Shown here piece after piece: positions 34,876-44,701 of a stretch of 64,000 nt of DNA. The notes under the pieces are model-generated. The model did not search any database, had not been told where the DNA came from, and worked only from the letters and a program-made list of their open reading frames with translations. The position numbers were made by a program, and so were the translations under genes. The DNA lies in contig OX578146.1 of assembly GCA_951213105.1 (NCBI GenBank), forward strand, positions 111,826,927-111,890,926. The letters are read 5' to 3'. Within the stretch, counting starts at the first letter, position 1. Each line of letters starts with the position of its first letter. The DNA comes from Amaurobius ferox (taxonomy: Eukaryota > Arthropoda > Arachnida > Araneae > Amaurobiidae).

Positions 34876-37144
34876 TTTTTACATTATATACACTTCTTAT
34901 CTAACATCCAATCCATCATGTGTTCTGAACCGGACATGCCATAAATATAACTCATGTACATATTTATAATAAAATACTTAAACAATTACACTATCCTCTC
35001 AAATACTATCAAAATAAGATTTATATAGGTTCAAAAATTTCCGCACAATACTTTAAAATTTTCCTACAAACTGAGATGACAGAAAAAAAAAACCCATGTA
35101 ATCATTTAATTATTATCCTACTGAAAATCTTATAACTCCCCTGCGATTCTATATTACACTATCCATAATTATACATTTTCTTTCACATATCCCCTGATTT
35201 AATCCAAATCTTATACTTGGATACGGAATTTCCCGAATTCCTTACATTATTCACTTTCCCACTTAATGAAACCATACTTAAATTTTTTGTAAATCTTATC
35301 ACTCACTGAAATTCTCTCAATGCCTACAAAATTACGAATTTTCTCTCAAAAACCACCTAACTCAATTCAAATCCCATACTTGAATACCAAAATGTACATT
35401 TTCTTTTCTTATATCCCCTGTAATTGAATGCAAAGTCTCCTGAATTAATTCATTTCTCCTTTTGTGTAACATATATTCTAGCATCTAAATTCCCTGTTCA
35501 AACAGAAAAATCTAGTCCCCAGAGAAAATCAAGTAGTGGTATACAAGGTCAACATGTCCTTCTGCCATTGTGTCATTTTCCCTGGAAAGCGGTCCCCTTT
35601 CTGGCCTGCGGCTAATACGGGCATTTCTTCGTGTAACTTCCCATGGCCAATTAGCTGTACAAATTTTTGAAGATGTCGTTTTGGCAAAATGATACAAATT
35701 TTCTCGTCTACGTTTCCGCCATGTTGTGTAAAGTGTTTAGGACGACGGGATGTGCGCGTAGCAGTGTGTGTGATTGTCTGTGTTTCGCGACTCCTATGGA
35801 TTACGCAAGGATTCATTTACCCCACGGATTAATTAAAATGCGGTTAGTGTCCTTTTGTTCTACCATTGTATTTTATTATTATATCATGTTTATTCCCGCG
35901 TTCTAGCGTTACCTTCGAAAGTTCGTCTCTCTCAAAAATTTTATATGTGCGACCCATTCAAAATATATGTAGAAACGCTTTTTTTTTTTTTCAAATGCTT
36001 TTTATTTAATCTACAATTCGCGTATGTTTATTAAAATTATCTATTCATTTTAAATTATAATTTGTGTATAATTTTCATTACCATTATCTTTTTTCTTTGA
36101 ACTGCCATTATGATTTTTAATTAAAATTCTCTATCCATTTTAAACTCTAATTTTAATTTTTAATTACCCATTGTTTAGTTATTTGAATTACAATTTTTAT
36201 TTTTAATTATGAATTATTTATTTATTTAAACTAGAAAAAAAAATTTGTTTTTCTTTTTTTCTTTTTTTTTTTTTTATTTACCAATTATCTAATTATTTTA
36301 AACTATAATTCTATAACTCCTATTTCCTCACGCGTATTCATCCAACAATGGTTGATCAATCCGCTAATTAAATGAAGAGCGCGTGGAGAAAGTTTACTTT
36401 TGTTTTAAAATTTCACTGTTCTTTGAAAAGAGTTTTTTTTTTTTTTTTTTTTTTAGAAATTCAAAATATCCCTTTATTTAATATTCCTAAATATCTTATC
36501 CATCGAAATTTTTATTGCCTGGAAATCAAAGTTCTCTTAAAAAAAAACCTTCTTTTTATAGAGTTATAACGACTTTTTATAGAATTCTAACGATGTCCCC
36601 CTTTTGCTTTTTTTTTTTTTTTTGAAATGTGACGTATCTTCTCTGTTATTTATGTTCTTTCCAAAATTTGAATTTAATATATCCACATCTTTAACCTATC
36701 AACCCTAAAATTTCTTTTGTCCTACAACGATACTTGTTATTTATTTTGTAACAATTATTTATTTTTTTAAATCACAATTTTTATTCATAATTCCCAATTA
36801 TTTATAGTTCCATATTTATTTAAACTTTCTTGTTCATTTAAACTTTCAACTACTTAATGTATGATTTATTTAAAATTTCCTCATTTTTTTTTTTTTTTTT
36901 CACAATTTGTTTACACTTTCTTAATTAATGTAATACTTATTTACATTTCTTTAATTTATAATTCAATGTTTATTTAAAATTTCCTTTATTTACAAGCCAA
37001 TATTTATTTAAAATTTGCGTTCCATCTTTCGCGTTGCATTTTGTGAATGGCGATTTTTCTTTGTTACTAACATTCTCAAAATTTTGAATCACGGTTTGTC
37101 CGCGTTCTTACCTATGTTTAAACTTCTTTCGTGTTTTAATTGAA
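33657..37144. other. Long non-coding region between pol and 3' LTR
   Basis: Env would be expected here, but I see no signal peptide/transmembrane frame or other gene. Contents: a T(~30) run at 33957-33988, a degenerate tandem repeat at 34200-34465, and (TA)n/T runs near 34845-34880. There is a more GC-balanced island at about 35540-35850 (see findings), followed by a strongly pyrimidine-biased AT-rich zone to 37100. The length is unusual for a Gypsy element without a third gene. Confidence 0.75.
34200..34465. repeat. Degenerate tandem repeat inside the Gypsy element
   Basis: Two ~78 bp units (gctgtctaactggaattcgc ... aactgctggaactcgctga) are followed by shorter variants. All are built from a 'ctggaa(c/t)tcgctgaa' submotif. 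It is internal to the retrotransposon, so it is copied with it. Confidence 0.85.
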
Positions 37145-40100
37145 TCAATTTAAATTTAAATTCTTTAAAGATCTCAAATCATATCTGTGTTTCGGCCTAA
37201 CCGGTGTTGGAAGAAGTACTGTGCGTGAACAATTTGTACTGCTTATATCGTCCCCTTGTGAATTTCCCGCTGATTCATCTTTCCCCTGAACGTTTTCCAT
37301 CTGTATACATCCCCCATCCACTTGTGTTGGTCCCTCTTGCGCATCTCGTTCTATTTCTCCCGCCTTTTCATTCGTGTTTGCTTCAATTCGTGTACCGTCC
37401 CCCTGTTCTGAAAGTTCCAAATTCTCGTGTGTTTCTAGCGTGCTATGTCTGCCTGATTCCCCCCCTGCTGAAAGAATGTTTGCGTTCGGAGAGTCTTTTG
37501 GAGGGATGATTGCATTCTCTCGTGCGCTCTGAGTTGTTTCGTTTTGTACTTGTGCGGTAACTGGTTTCGCGGATCCAAGAGTAAGAGTGTTTTCGTGCGT
37601 ATGGTGTGGTTTCGCGTTGTGTGCACTGGTTTGACAAGACTCTCTGTACTGTCCGTTTGCTATTTCCTCTTCCAACATGATAAACGGAATATTCTCATTT
37701 TGACCGTGGTCTTTCTTTAGTTCCGGTTTCGGTTCAGAGTTTTGTGCGTTTTTAGGAGTGGGGAGAAGAGGTGACTTGTATTTGTTTATGTAGGGCATTT
37801 TTAGATGTGGCTTGCGGTCGGGAAGAGTCCTTAATCTATTTATGTGGGCTTTTATGATTTTAGAATTTGGTTTGTCACACAGTTTTATTTCATATATAAA
37901 TCTATTTATTCTATTAATTACTCGATAAGGTCCCGTGTGGTTCCCCTTTTTATACCGATTATTATTGTTTTCCATGAACACCCTTGACCCGATTTCCAAA
38001 TCCCTGAATTTAGCTCTTTGGAGTTGTTGACTTTCTTGGCGTTCTTTCGCGAGAATTAAATTTTTATTTGCCTCCTTAAATGCGTTATTCATCACTGTTA
38101 TTTTTTTTGATATATAATCCTGATATGTTGTTTCTGTATTATTTTCTGTTACATTAGTTTCAAAAAAAGTTGGAAGGTCTCTTCCAAAAAAAAGAAAGTT
38201 TGGTGTTTCTTTGGTGCTTGAATGTACCGTCGCGTTGTACACAGCTACGTGGCATTGTACTGCAGTATCCCAGTATGGCGAATTCTCCGCTAATGTCGCT
38301 AAGGTGTGTTTCAATTGTTTGTTAGTAACCTCCACTATACCGTTAACCCATGGCGAACGTACCGATGCTATTCTGGCAACTATTCCGAGTTTCTCTGTCA
38401 TAATTTGATGTATATTAGATGTAAATTGAGAGCCTGCGTCCGATAACACTGTCTTAGGACATCCCCAATTCATAAAGTAATTTAAGAGTCTATCAGCAAC
38501 CGTAGTGGCCGTTATATCCGGGATAGGAAACATTTGTATATGTTTGGAGAAGTGGTCTACCACCGATAACACATATTTATTATTTGAAGTGCTAGTTTGA
38601 AACGGTCCGCAAATGTCTGTCGACAAAATTTGCACGGGCCCATCAGGTATAGGATTTCTTCCCAGGGGAACGGGCTGATTTTTTCCCTTTTTCTTTCTAC
38701 ACTGTTCGCAAGATGTAATAAAATTTTGTGTGTCACTGTACATACCCGTCCAAAAATATCTGTCCGATAAAAGTTTATAAGTTTTATCGATCCCTGCATG
38801 TGTTACATGTGTAATCGCTAAAATTTCTTTCTGTAAATTTCTGGGTATAACTATAGTTTTGTTCAAATTGTCTCTCCAAGGTCTGTCCTTCCAGTTTCCT
38901 ACGTGCATTAATAAATTAGTTTCCTCGTCAATATATAATGTGTCATAATGTTTACCCTCTTTAAAATTCCGGTTTTGTAAATTTTCTCTGATTATTTTTA
39001 ATTTTGGATCTTTAATTTGTTCCTCTAAAATTCTATCTAATGCCGGGATTTCTGTTATTGTGTTTATCTGTGCAATATAGACACTATCCTCATTCACATA
39101 TCCATTTCTTTTCACCGTGTTTTCTCCCTTAATTTGTTCTATCAGGTTAATTTCTCCCCTTGGATTCTCAATGTTTTGTTTTCCCTCATTCTGCTCTGTT
39201 TGTTTATTTTCAAAATCATCTCTACTTAAAAAATCCGCTAATAAATTATCTTTACCCGGGACGTGAATAAATTCATAATCATATTCAGATATCTCTAAAA
39301 GCCACCTCTGTAATACGCTGGGTGGGTTTTGTATTTTTAAATGCTGTCCCAAAGGTAAATGGTCAGAAAGCACAAAAAACTTTCGTCCGAAAAGAAAATT
39401 CCTAAAAAATTTCATTCCCTGATGCATAGCAAGTAATTCAATTTTCATGGCCGGGTATTTTTGCTCCTGTATCGATAATTTCCTGCTAAAATATGCAATC
39501 GGTTTTAAAATTCCCTCTCTGTATTGTAAAAGAGCGCCTCCTATGGACTGAATGCTGCCATCGATATTCAGATAAAAGTCTTTGTCAAAATCTGGCTGTA
39601 TAAGTAATGGTTTCTTGAAAAAACATTCTTGGAGTTCCTGGAATGCCTCCTCACATTTATTATCCCATTTAAATTTATTATCCTTTCTTGTTAAGTCTGA
39701 TAAAACCGCGGTTAATTGAGCATAATTTTTTATTGAATTTCTGTAAAAATTACAAATGCCTAAAAATCTTTTTAATTTTCTTAATGTTTTTGGTACTGGA
39801 AAAGAAGTGATTTTGTTTATATTTTCATCTGTTGGTGTAATGCCTTTTTGACTAATTTCAAATCCTAAATATGCTACTTTTTCTACAAAAAATTTACATT
39901 TGCTGGGTGTCAGAGTTAGGTTGTATTTTCTTAATTTATCGAATACTAATTTTAATTTATGTATTAATTCTGAATAAGAGTTAGCCGGGATTATTATGTC
40001 GTCGATGTAAGCTTGTATGTTTTCCTCTCTTAAGTCCGCTAAAATGGTGTCCATAACCTGTTGAAAAATTGGAGCGGAGCTTACATGTCCAAAAACGAGT

Positions 40101-41599
40101 CTTTCAAATTGGTAGTTGCCATAGGGCGTTGTAAAAGCAAATAATTCTTTTGTGTCTTCAGGTAAAACCAATTGGTTGAATGCACTATGAAAATCCAGTT
40201 TCGAATAGTATCTATGTCCGGCTAATTTAGTTATAATTTCATTTACACGGGGAATTTTGTAAGGAAAAAGAGTGGATATGTTATTAATTAATCTCAGATC
40301 TAAACATAAACGGTACTCTCCACTTGTTTTACGCACTAAAATCATCGGCGATGCAAAATTTGATTTTGTTCTGGCAATTATCCCTGCTTCTTCTAACTCT
40401 TTTAATTGATTTTTTGCGGTATCCTGCAGTGCGTACGGAACGTCGTATGGCCTGGAACGTATTGCGTGGTCATGTGCAAGCTTTATCACCGGTTTTACGA
40501 TGTCCGTCGCTCCTAAAGTTTTTAATGATTTTGAAAAAACGTCCGAATATTGCATTACAAATTTGAGGAAATCTTGTTTAATGTTTGGGTCCATGTGGTC
40601 AGTATTAAAATCTTCTGTTTTCAAATCTTTTTTTCTTTCTTCAATTATCTCCGGTTTAGCCTGTATTAAATTTATCATCTCTTCGTATTTATGTGTCCGT
40701 TCACTAATTTCTGGTTCTTTAATGTCCTGTTGTTGTATCGTAAAATCTGTCGTAATGTTTCCTAAAGCCATGTTTTTATTTAATGTAATTGTCGCATTCG
40801 TGTTATTCTGAACTTCAATTTTAATTTTGTTCTCATTCATGTGGTGTATTCCATAATTCATTACAATGTATGATTTTTCTTTGGGTTCGAACAAAACCTC
40901 TGTTCCATTTTCTAGACTTTCCTCACTATATACTACAACATTCTCCCTCGAATTCGGTTTGATTTCTACTTTTCTTAAAATTTTGGCTAGATTCGGTCTT
41001 TCCTGTATTATCTCATTTATTTGTCTATCAATTTGCCTATCAGAATTTAAAATTATTTCTATGTCGCCCATCTTCAGAATGTTCTTTTGTGTATTCAAAA
41101 TGGCTTGATTTTTCTGTAAAAAGTCAAAACCCAATACTCCCTTAAATTTTTGTGTAAATCTTGCTGTTGTGACAAAAAAAATATGTTTGAACTGTTTTCC
41201 CTGAATTTTAAATGGAATTTCCACAGTCTTTATATATTCAATACTATGTCCTGTTAAAGTTGATATTGTAACACTCCTTGACACATATTTAATTTTGACA
41301 TTATCTTTAATTTTATTGAACAATTCTAATGATAATACACTAACGCTCGCTCCAGAGTCTATCATGAGTTCGCTTTGTATATTTTTAAATTGAGCTATTA
41401 TTGTTGGCAATTCTGTTTTTTCAATTTGTTCTCCTACAGATGCAATCGTTTCCTCATGTTTTTCAGTACTTTCATCGTTATGTATCTCCAATTTCTTATT
41501 TTCTGTTTGTACAGGAATTTCAATTTTTCTCGGGAACTTTACCCTGTAATTTTTCTCTCTTTGTAAGTTATTATTTAAAGCTCCCACAATTAGTTTAAA
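37145..41599 (-). CDS. pol: Pol polyprotein: protease-RT-RNase H-integrase (Ty3/Gypsy)
   Basis: Makes the replication enzymes. The frame opens at 41599, right at the frameshift heptamer, and has no ATG start; it is read as a Gag-Pol fusion. Counting from the GTG codon at 41587: aspartic protease DSGA at 77-80 with a GFDFL flap-end motif near 153. Reverse transcriptase spans about 405-580 with catalytic YIDD at 527-530. RNase H has Asp675 (IDGS), Glu717 (IELLAM) and Asp742 (SDH). The integrase zinc finger is H927/H930/C960/C963; the first two His are only two residues apart, tighter than usual. The integrase catalytic Asp991, Asp1050 and Glu1086 have the expected 35-residue spacing. A GPY/F motif (TGPYRV) lies near 1218. 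A ~240-residue polar tail ends in HRYDLRSL. No stop or frameshift interrupts it. Confidence 0.97.
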   Translation of the reverse strand, partial: FKLIVGALNNNLQREKNYRVKFPRKIEIPVQTENKKLEIHNDESTEKHEETIASVGEQIEKTELPTIIAQFKNIQSELMIDSGASVSVLSLELFNKIKDNVKIKYVSRSVTISTLTGHSIEYIKTVEIPFKIQGKQFKHIFFVTTARFTQKFKGVLGFDFLQKNQAILNTQKNILKMGDIEIILNSDRQIDRQINEIIQERPNLAKILRKVEIKPNSRENVVVYSEESLENGTEVLFEPKEKSYIVMNYGIHHMNENKIKIEVQNNTNATITLNKNMALGNITTDFTIQQQDIKEPEISERTHKYEEMINLIQAKPEIIEERKKDLKTEDFNTDHMDPNIKQDFLKFVMQYSDVFSKSLKTLGATDIVKPVIKLAHDHAIRSRPYDVPYALQDTAKNQLKELEEAGIIARTKSNFASPMILVRKTSGEYRLCLDLRLINNISTLFPYKIPRVNEIITKLAGHRYYSKLDFHSAFNQLVLPEDTKELFAFTTPYGNYQFERLVFGHVSSAPIFQQVMDTILADLREENIQAYIDDIIIPANSYSELIHKLKLVFDKLRKYNLTLTPSKCKFFVEKVAYLGFEISQKGITPTDENINKITSFPVPKTLRKLKRFLGICNFYRNSIKNYAQLTAVLSDLTRKDNKFKWDNKCEEAFQELQECFFKKPLLIQPDFDKDFYLNIDGSIQSIGGALLQYREGILKPIAYFSRKLSIQEQKYPAMKIELLAMHQGMKFFRNFLFGRKFFVLSDHLPLGQHLKIQNPPSVLQRWLLEISEYDYEFIHVPGKDNLLADFLSRDDFENKQTEQNEGKQNIENPRGEINLIEQIKGENTVKRNGYVNEDSVYIAQINTITEIPALDRILEEQIKDPKLKIIRENLQNRNFKEGKHYDTLYIDEETNLLMHVGNWKDRPWRDNLNKTIVIPRNLQKEILAITHVTHAGIDKTYKLLSDRYFWTGMYSDTQNFITSCEQCRKKKGKNQPVPLGRNPIPDGPVQILSTDICGPFQTSTSNNKYVLSVVDHFSKHIQMFPIPDITATTVADRLLNYFMNWGCPKTVLSDAGSQFTSNIHQIMTEKLGIVARIASVRSPWVNGIVEVTNKQLKHTLATLAENSPYWDTAVQCHVAVYNATVHSSTKETPNFLFFGRDLPTFFETNVTENNTETTYQDYISKKITVMNNAFKEANKNLILAKERQESQQLQRAKFRDLEIGSRVFMENNNNRYKKGNHTGPYRVINRINRFIYEIKLCDKPNSKIIKAHINRLRTLPDRKPHLKMPYINKYKSPLLPTPKNAQNSEPKPELKKDHGQNENIPFIMLEEEIANGQYRESCQTSAHNAKPHHTHENTLTLGSAKPVTAQVQNETTQSARENAIIPPKDSPNANILSAGGESGRHSTLETHENLELSEQGDGTRIEANTNEKAGEIERDAQEGPTQVDGGCIQMENVQGKDESAGNSQGDDISSTNCSRTVLLPTPVRPKHRYDLRSLKNLNLN

Positions 41600-42747
41600 T
41601 TATCTCTTCTATTAGGGAAATTTCTGTATTCAAATCTTGTATTCATCTCTCTCCCATTGTTTCTTTGCCCGCCCGATTCTCTGATTCTGTTTTGGTTTGA
41701 CTCGTCCCTATTATATCGTTGTTCCCTAGAAAATCTACTTTGTGGAGGGGGTGCTGCATAGTAATTTCTGCTCTGTTGATAGTTTCCAAAGGCGTGGTTT
41801 GGCCTATAATCGTATGTGTCCGGCTGGGAGGAGTAAGTTCTGTGGTCATCATACGGCTGGGTTTGAAATGAGTGGGGAGGAGACTGTATTTGATTATGCC
41901 ACTGTGTCCTCGCGTTGTTTATGTTTTGACTCTGTGTTTGTTTAAAATGATCAGCTTTGTATATTCGGCATTCTCTCATGAAATGTCCCTGTTTATTACA
42001 GTAGTGACATGTTACGGGTTTTTTTGTTTGTGTCGTGGGAATTTGTACTTTTTCTTGGATTTTTAATGTGTTTATTTCTTGGGTAATTGAATTTAAAATA
42101 TGTGCGTTAAATTCCTGTTGCTCTTTGCGGAGCGTCTCAATTTCTTGTCTATATGTAGCACTATTTACATTTGCCGTTATCGCAGCTAAATTTGCCTGTT
42201 CCAAGTTTGTGGCTATTTTTACAGCTTCATCAAAATTTTGTGCATTAGTTTTTATTATTTCTTTCTGGAATTCAGGTGTTACCGCCTCTAAGAATTTACT
42301 TAACCTTAATTTATCCATAAGCTGTTGTGTCGCTTCACTGTGCTCTGTGTCGCCAATATAATTTAAAGTTAGTGTTGTTATTCTGTGCGCCAGCTGCTTA
42401 ATCGTTTCTCCCTGTGTCTGTTTTGCGGTCGTGAAAAGGATCTGATTTGTTGTAATGTTCGGTTTTTCTGTAAAGAACTCTAATAACCTATCCCTAAATT
42501 TTTCGAAAGATGTTTCCCTTCTTAATTCTTGTGACCCTATATAAAATTTTCTTGCATTCCCTCTTAACCGCGATTTCACAATTGCTAACTTTTTCTCCTC
42601 TGACCAATCCCCCAAGCTGCTTAAAGATTTGATCTGGTCAAAAAAAATTTCTACATCATTCTCTATGCCATTGCATTCCCCTAATAGGTGTATAAGTCCT
42701 GGTAACCTGCCCCTCGTTGCTGGATGATTTTCTCCGCTTTCCGTCAT
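41590..42747 (-). CDS. gag: Gag protein with one CCHC zinc knuckle (Ty3/Gypsy)
   Basis: A 385-residue protein from the ATG at 42747; an open GTG four codons upstream is not needed. The first ~190 residues have the helical Gag/capsid pattern (FFDQIKSLSSLGDWSEEKK, ARKFYIGS, FRDRLLEFF, TTLTLNYIG). A coiled-coil-like stretch (EIETLRKEQQEFNAHILNS) follows, then a C-x2-C-x4-H-x4-C knuckle at about residues 247-260 (CHYCNKQGHFMREC) for RNA binding. The C-terminus is rich in Asn, Gln, Arg, Tyr and Ser. It forms the particle that packages element RNA. The TAA stop (41592-41590) directly follows the frameshift heptamer, linking it to pol. Confidence 0.95.
   Translation of the reverse strand: MTESGENHPATRGRLPGLIHLLGECNGIENDVEIFFDQIKSLSSLGDWSEEKKLAIVKSRLRGNARKFYIGSQELRRETSFEKFRDRLLEFFTEKPNITTNQILFTTAKQTQGETIKQLAHRITTLTLNYIGDTEHSEATQQLMDKLRLSKFLEAVTPEFQKEIIKTNAQNFDEAVKIATNLEQANLAAITANVNSATYRQEIETLRKEQQEFNAHILNSITQEINTLKIQEKVQIPTTQTKKPVTCHYCNKQGHFMRECRIYKADHFKQTQSQNINNARTQWHNQIQSPPHSFQTQPYDDHRTYSSQPDTYDYRPNHAFGNYQQSRNYYAAPPPQSRFSREQRYNRDESNQNRIRESGGQRNNGREMNTRFEYRNFPNRRDNLN
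41593..41599 (-). promoter_or_regulatory. -1 ribosomal frameshift site U UUA AAC
   Basis: On the minus strand the gag codons read AAT TTA AAC TAA. TTTAAAC is a canonical X XXY YYZ slippery heptamer in the gag frame, immediately followed by the gag stop. Slipping back one base enters the pol frame, which opens exactly here because a TAA in that frame ends at 41600. No stimulatory pseudoknot was verified. Confidence 0.93.
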
Positions 42748-43230
42748 TCTAAATTTCACTTTCTCGCAAAAATTCTATATCTAAAATTATCTCCTGTTTT
42801 TACACCTCAAAATGTTCCCCCAAAATATTTAAATACAATATCACATAAATTCAAAAACATAATTCTAATCATTTCACTATCTACGCATGCAAATACTTCA
42901 ATCCTCATAATTAACTCCTCAAATATTACACAAATATTTATACAATTCAAAAATTTCTTAAAAGCTTCAAGTTCCCTAATAATTATATTTTCACATACAA
43001 TATGGCATGTCTCATTAAGAACACATAATGATTCACTATTTGCTTGCTTCTCATACTGTGAAATAAATTTTCTTAAATTTACCTATATTTATTTTAATTT
43101 TAAAATTCTTTCTTTAATTTAATCCTTATTTTACACACAAAAAAATTTTTTTATTCAATCTTTTCATTTCTCATTAATTCCAAATATATTTATTCTCTTC
43201 ATTAAAATTTAAATTCTGGCATATAACTGG

Positions 43231-43360
43231 TCTAAAACAGCAAAGTCGCCAGAAGGGTTAAATAATTTTGAATCGAGGTTTGATTGCTCATGAGCACCAA
43301 TATGATAAGGGTGCAATAATTTTGAGTCCAGGTTCGAAACTGGTTTAAACGGCACCAAAA
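43231..43360 (-). promoter_or_regulatory. Primer-binding region with duplicated PBS-like unit
   Basis: Directly after the 5' LTR (minus strand, 3 nt gap) lies TGGTGCCGTTTAAACCAG, complementary to a tRNA 3' end of the form ...GGCACCA. It is followed by TTTCGAACCTGGACTC, which resembles a tRNA T-arm complement, and AAAATTATT. A diverged repeat of the unit follows (TGGTGCTCATGAGCAATC, AAACCTCGATTC, AAAATTATT), then a third TGG start (TGGCGACTTTGCTG). Which tRNA primes is not determined. Confidence 0.75.
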
Positions 43361-44314
43361 TGATATGTGATTCATCACACGTCAGGTATTGACGCTATAT
43401 AGACCGATCTCGTAAAGTGGAGTAAATAAAGAAATACATAATACCAGTAATTAAAATGAAGAGGCTTAATTTTAAACAATAACAAAGAATTTATTTCATT
43501 AAGATAAAACCTTATTTAATAACTATTAACATCTGGTAAATTTCATATACCAACATCTTTAGTGTAGTACATTAAGACAATCAAATCTCCTCATTCTATG
43601 ATCATAATATGAGCATTACAATTATTAACCTATTAATGTACATTAACTCACTATTCTTACAAGCCTACGTCTTAATGGCCCAGGTTAACCTTATTTAGGA
43701 GGGTCAGAGAGATAATAATAATCAAAGTGCAAAAATATGTGTAGAATTGTCCTACCTCGATCATCACTGCCGATGTCGGACTTTATGACAGCGCGCTCCG
43801 GCTCTGTCCCGTGGGCTCGCTCTCTCCGAGATCCGTCGCTCTTGCGACCTCTTCTTTTCACTCACAAAATTCAAGTCCTCGATTTCAAAAACTTAAAGTC
43901 CAAAGTTGCTCTCTGTCTCTACCCCCTTAACAAGGCGCCCCTGTCCATAATTGGCTAAGTAAATTAAGGGCTACGCCCTTCAGGCTATATTATTGGTCAA
44001 GGCCCCCCTGAAATATGAGATATGCAGTCTCCAGTTTTAAAATCGTTGAAAGTTCTCACGAGAATTTTCCCAAGGTTCGAGTGATATTAATTGACTCTGG
44101 GGTCAAGAAGTTCAACCCCTTCCGTTTGTTGTAACACCTAACGCTGACATGAACTTGAGAAGCACCCTCTCTTTTCGAAATGAATGTCCGGTGCAGCTGC
44201 GTTCGAGGGAATGTTACAAAAATTGCCTCACTTCATGAGGGACCGTCTTCTTAGGTCCACTTCCTCTTTCAAAAGAGCAATGTTATATTGGGAATTGAAA
44301 ATTACAATATAACA
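43361..44314 (-). repeat. 5' LTR (954 bp)
   Basis: It has the same length and sequence as 32674-33627, apart from one base noted there. It is the presumed promoter of the minus-strand element. A target-site copy (ATTCT) follows at 44315-44319. Confidence 0.96.
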
Positions 44315-44319
44315 ATTCT

Positions 44320-44701
44320 GTCATACTTAACTGTTAATAGTTAAGTATTTTAGTGGATTTACTTTAACCCCAGTGCACGTTTTGCCACCGAACTCAAATG
44401 TGGAAAGAGAAAACTATCATTCTGAAACAAAACTATGAGCATTTTTACAATTTGTTCGGTTTAGAAGTTAAATCAGTTGAGAAGTTAAATGTTTCATTAT
44501 TAAATTTTTCGTGGTCAATAGAGAAATTTTATTAAATTTTTCGTGGTCAATAGAGAAATTTTAGTTCTCTTAGTGATCTCTGGAATTTATATCATCCACT
44601 TTTCCTTTAGAAAAAAATTGGTTATTAATATTCATTGAGCAATCGTTAGGCATATTTATAAATTGACGCTTTAATGCACCGCAAGAACAGTATTCGCTGG
44701 T
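44320..44701. other. Unassigned DNA with hairpin and 32 bp duplication
   Basis: A dyad acttaact...agttaagt lies at about 44326-44347. A ~32 bp direct duplication (attaaatttttcgtggtcaa...) lies at 44498-44564. No gene. Confidence 0.6.

Larger units (their letters stand above)
32674..44314 (-). mobile_element. Full-length young Ty3/Gypsy LTR retrotransposon (11.6 kb)
   Basis: The element is bounded by two 954 bp LTRs and the 5 bp direct repeat ATTCT (32669-32673 and 44315-44319). On the minus strand the order is 5' LTR (43361-44314), primer-binding region, gag, -1 frameshift, pol (protease, reverse transcriptase, RNase H, integrase), a 3.5 kb non-coding region, a polypurine tract and 3' LTR (32674-33627). 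All catalytic residues I could check are present and both frames are intact. Near-identity of the LTRs means a very recent insertion and possible activity. There is no recognisable env. Confidence 0.97.

Noticed and set aside
33657..37144. An env gene making this a retrovirus-like element
   Set aside because: No frame on the minus strand with signal peptide, furin-type site or membrane anchor; longest frames are about 100 codons and repetitive.
37204..42361. Forward-strand open frames over the Gypsy element
   Set aside because: They are antisense shadows of gag and pol, without motifs of their own.
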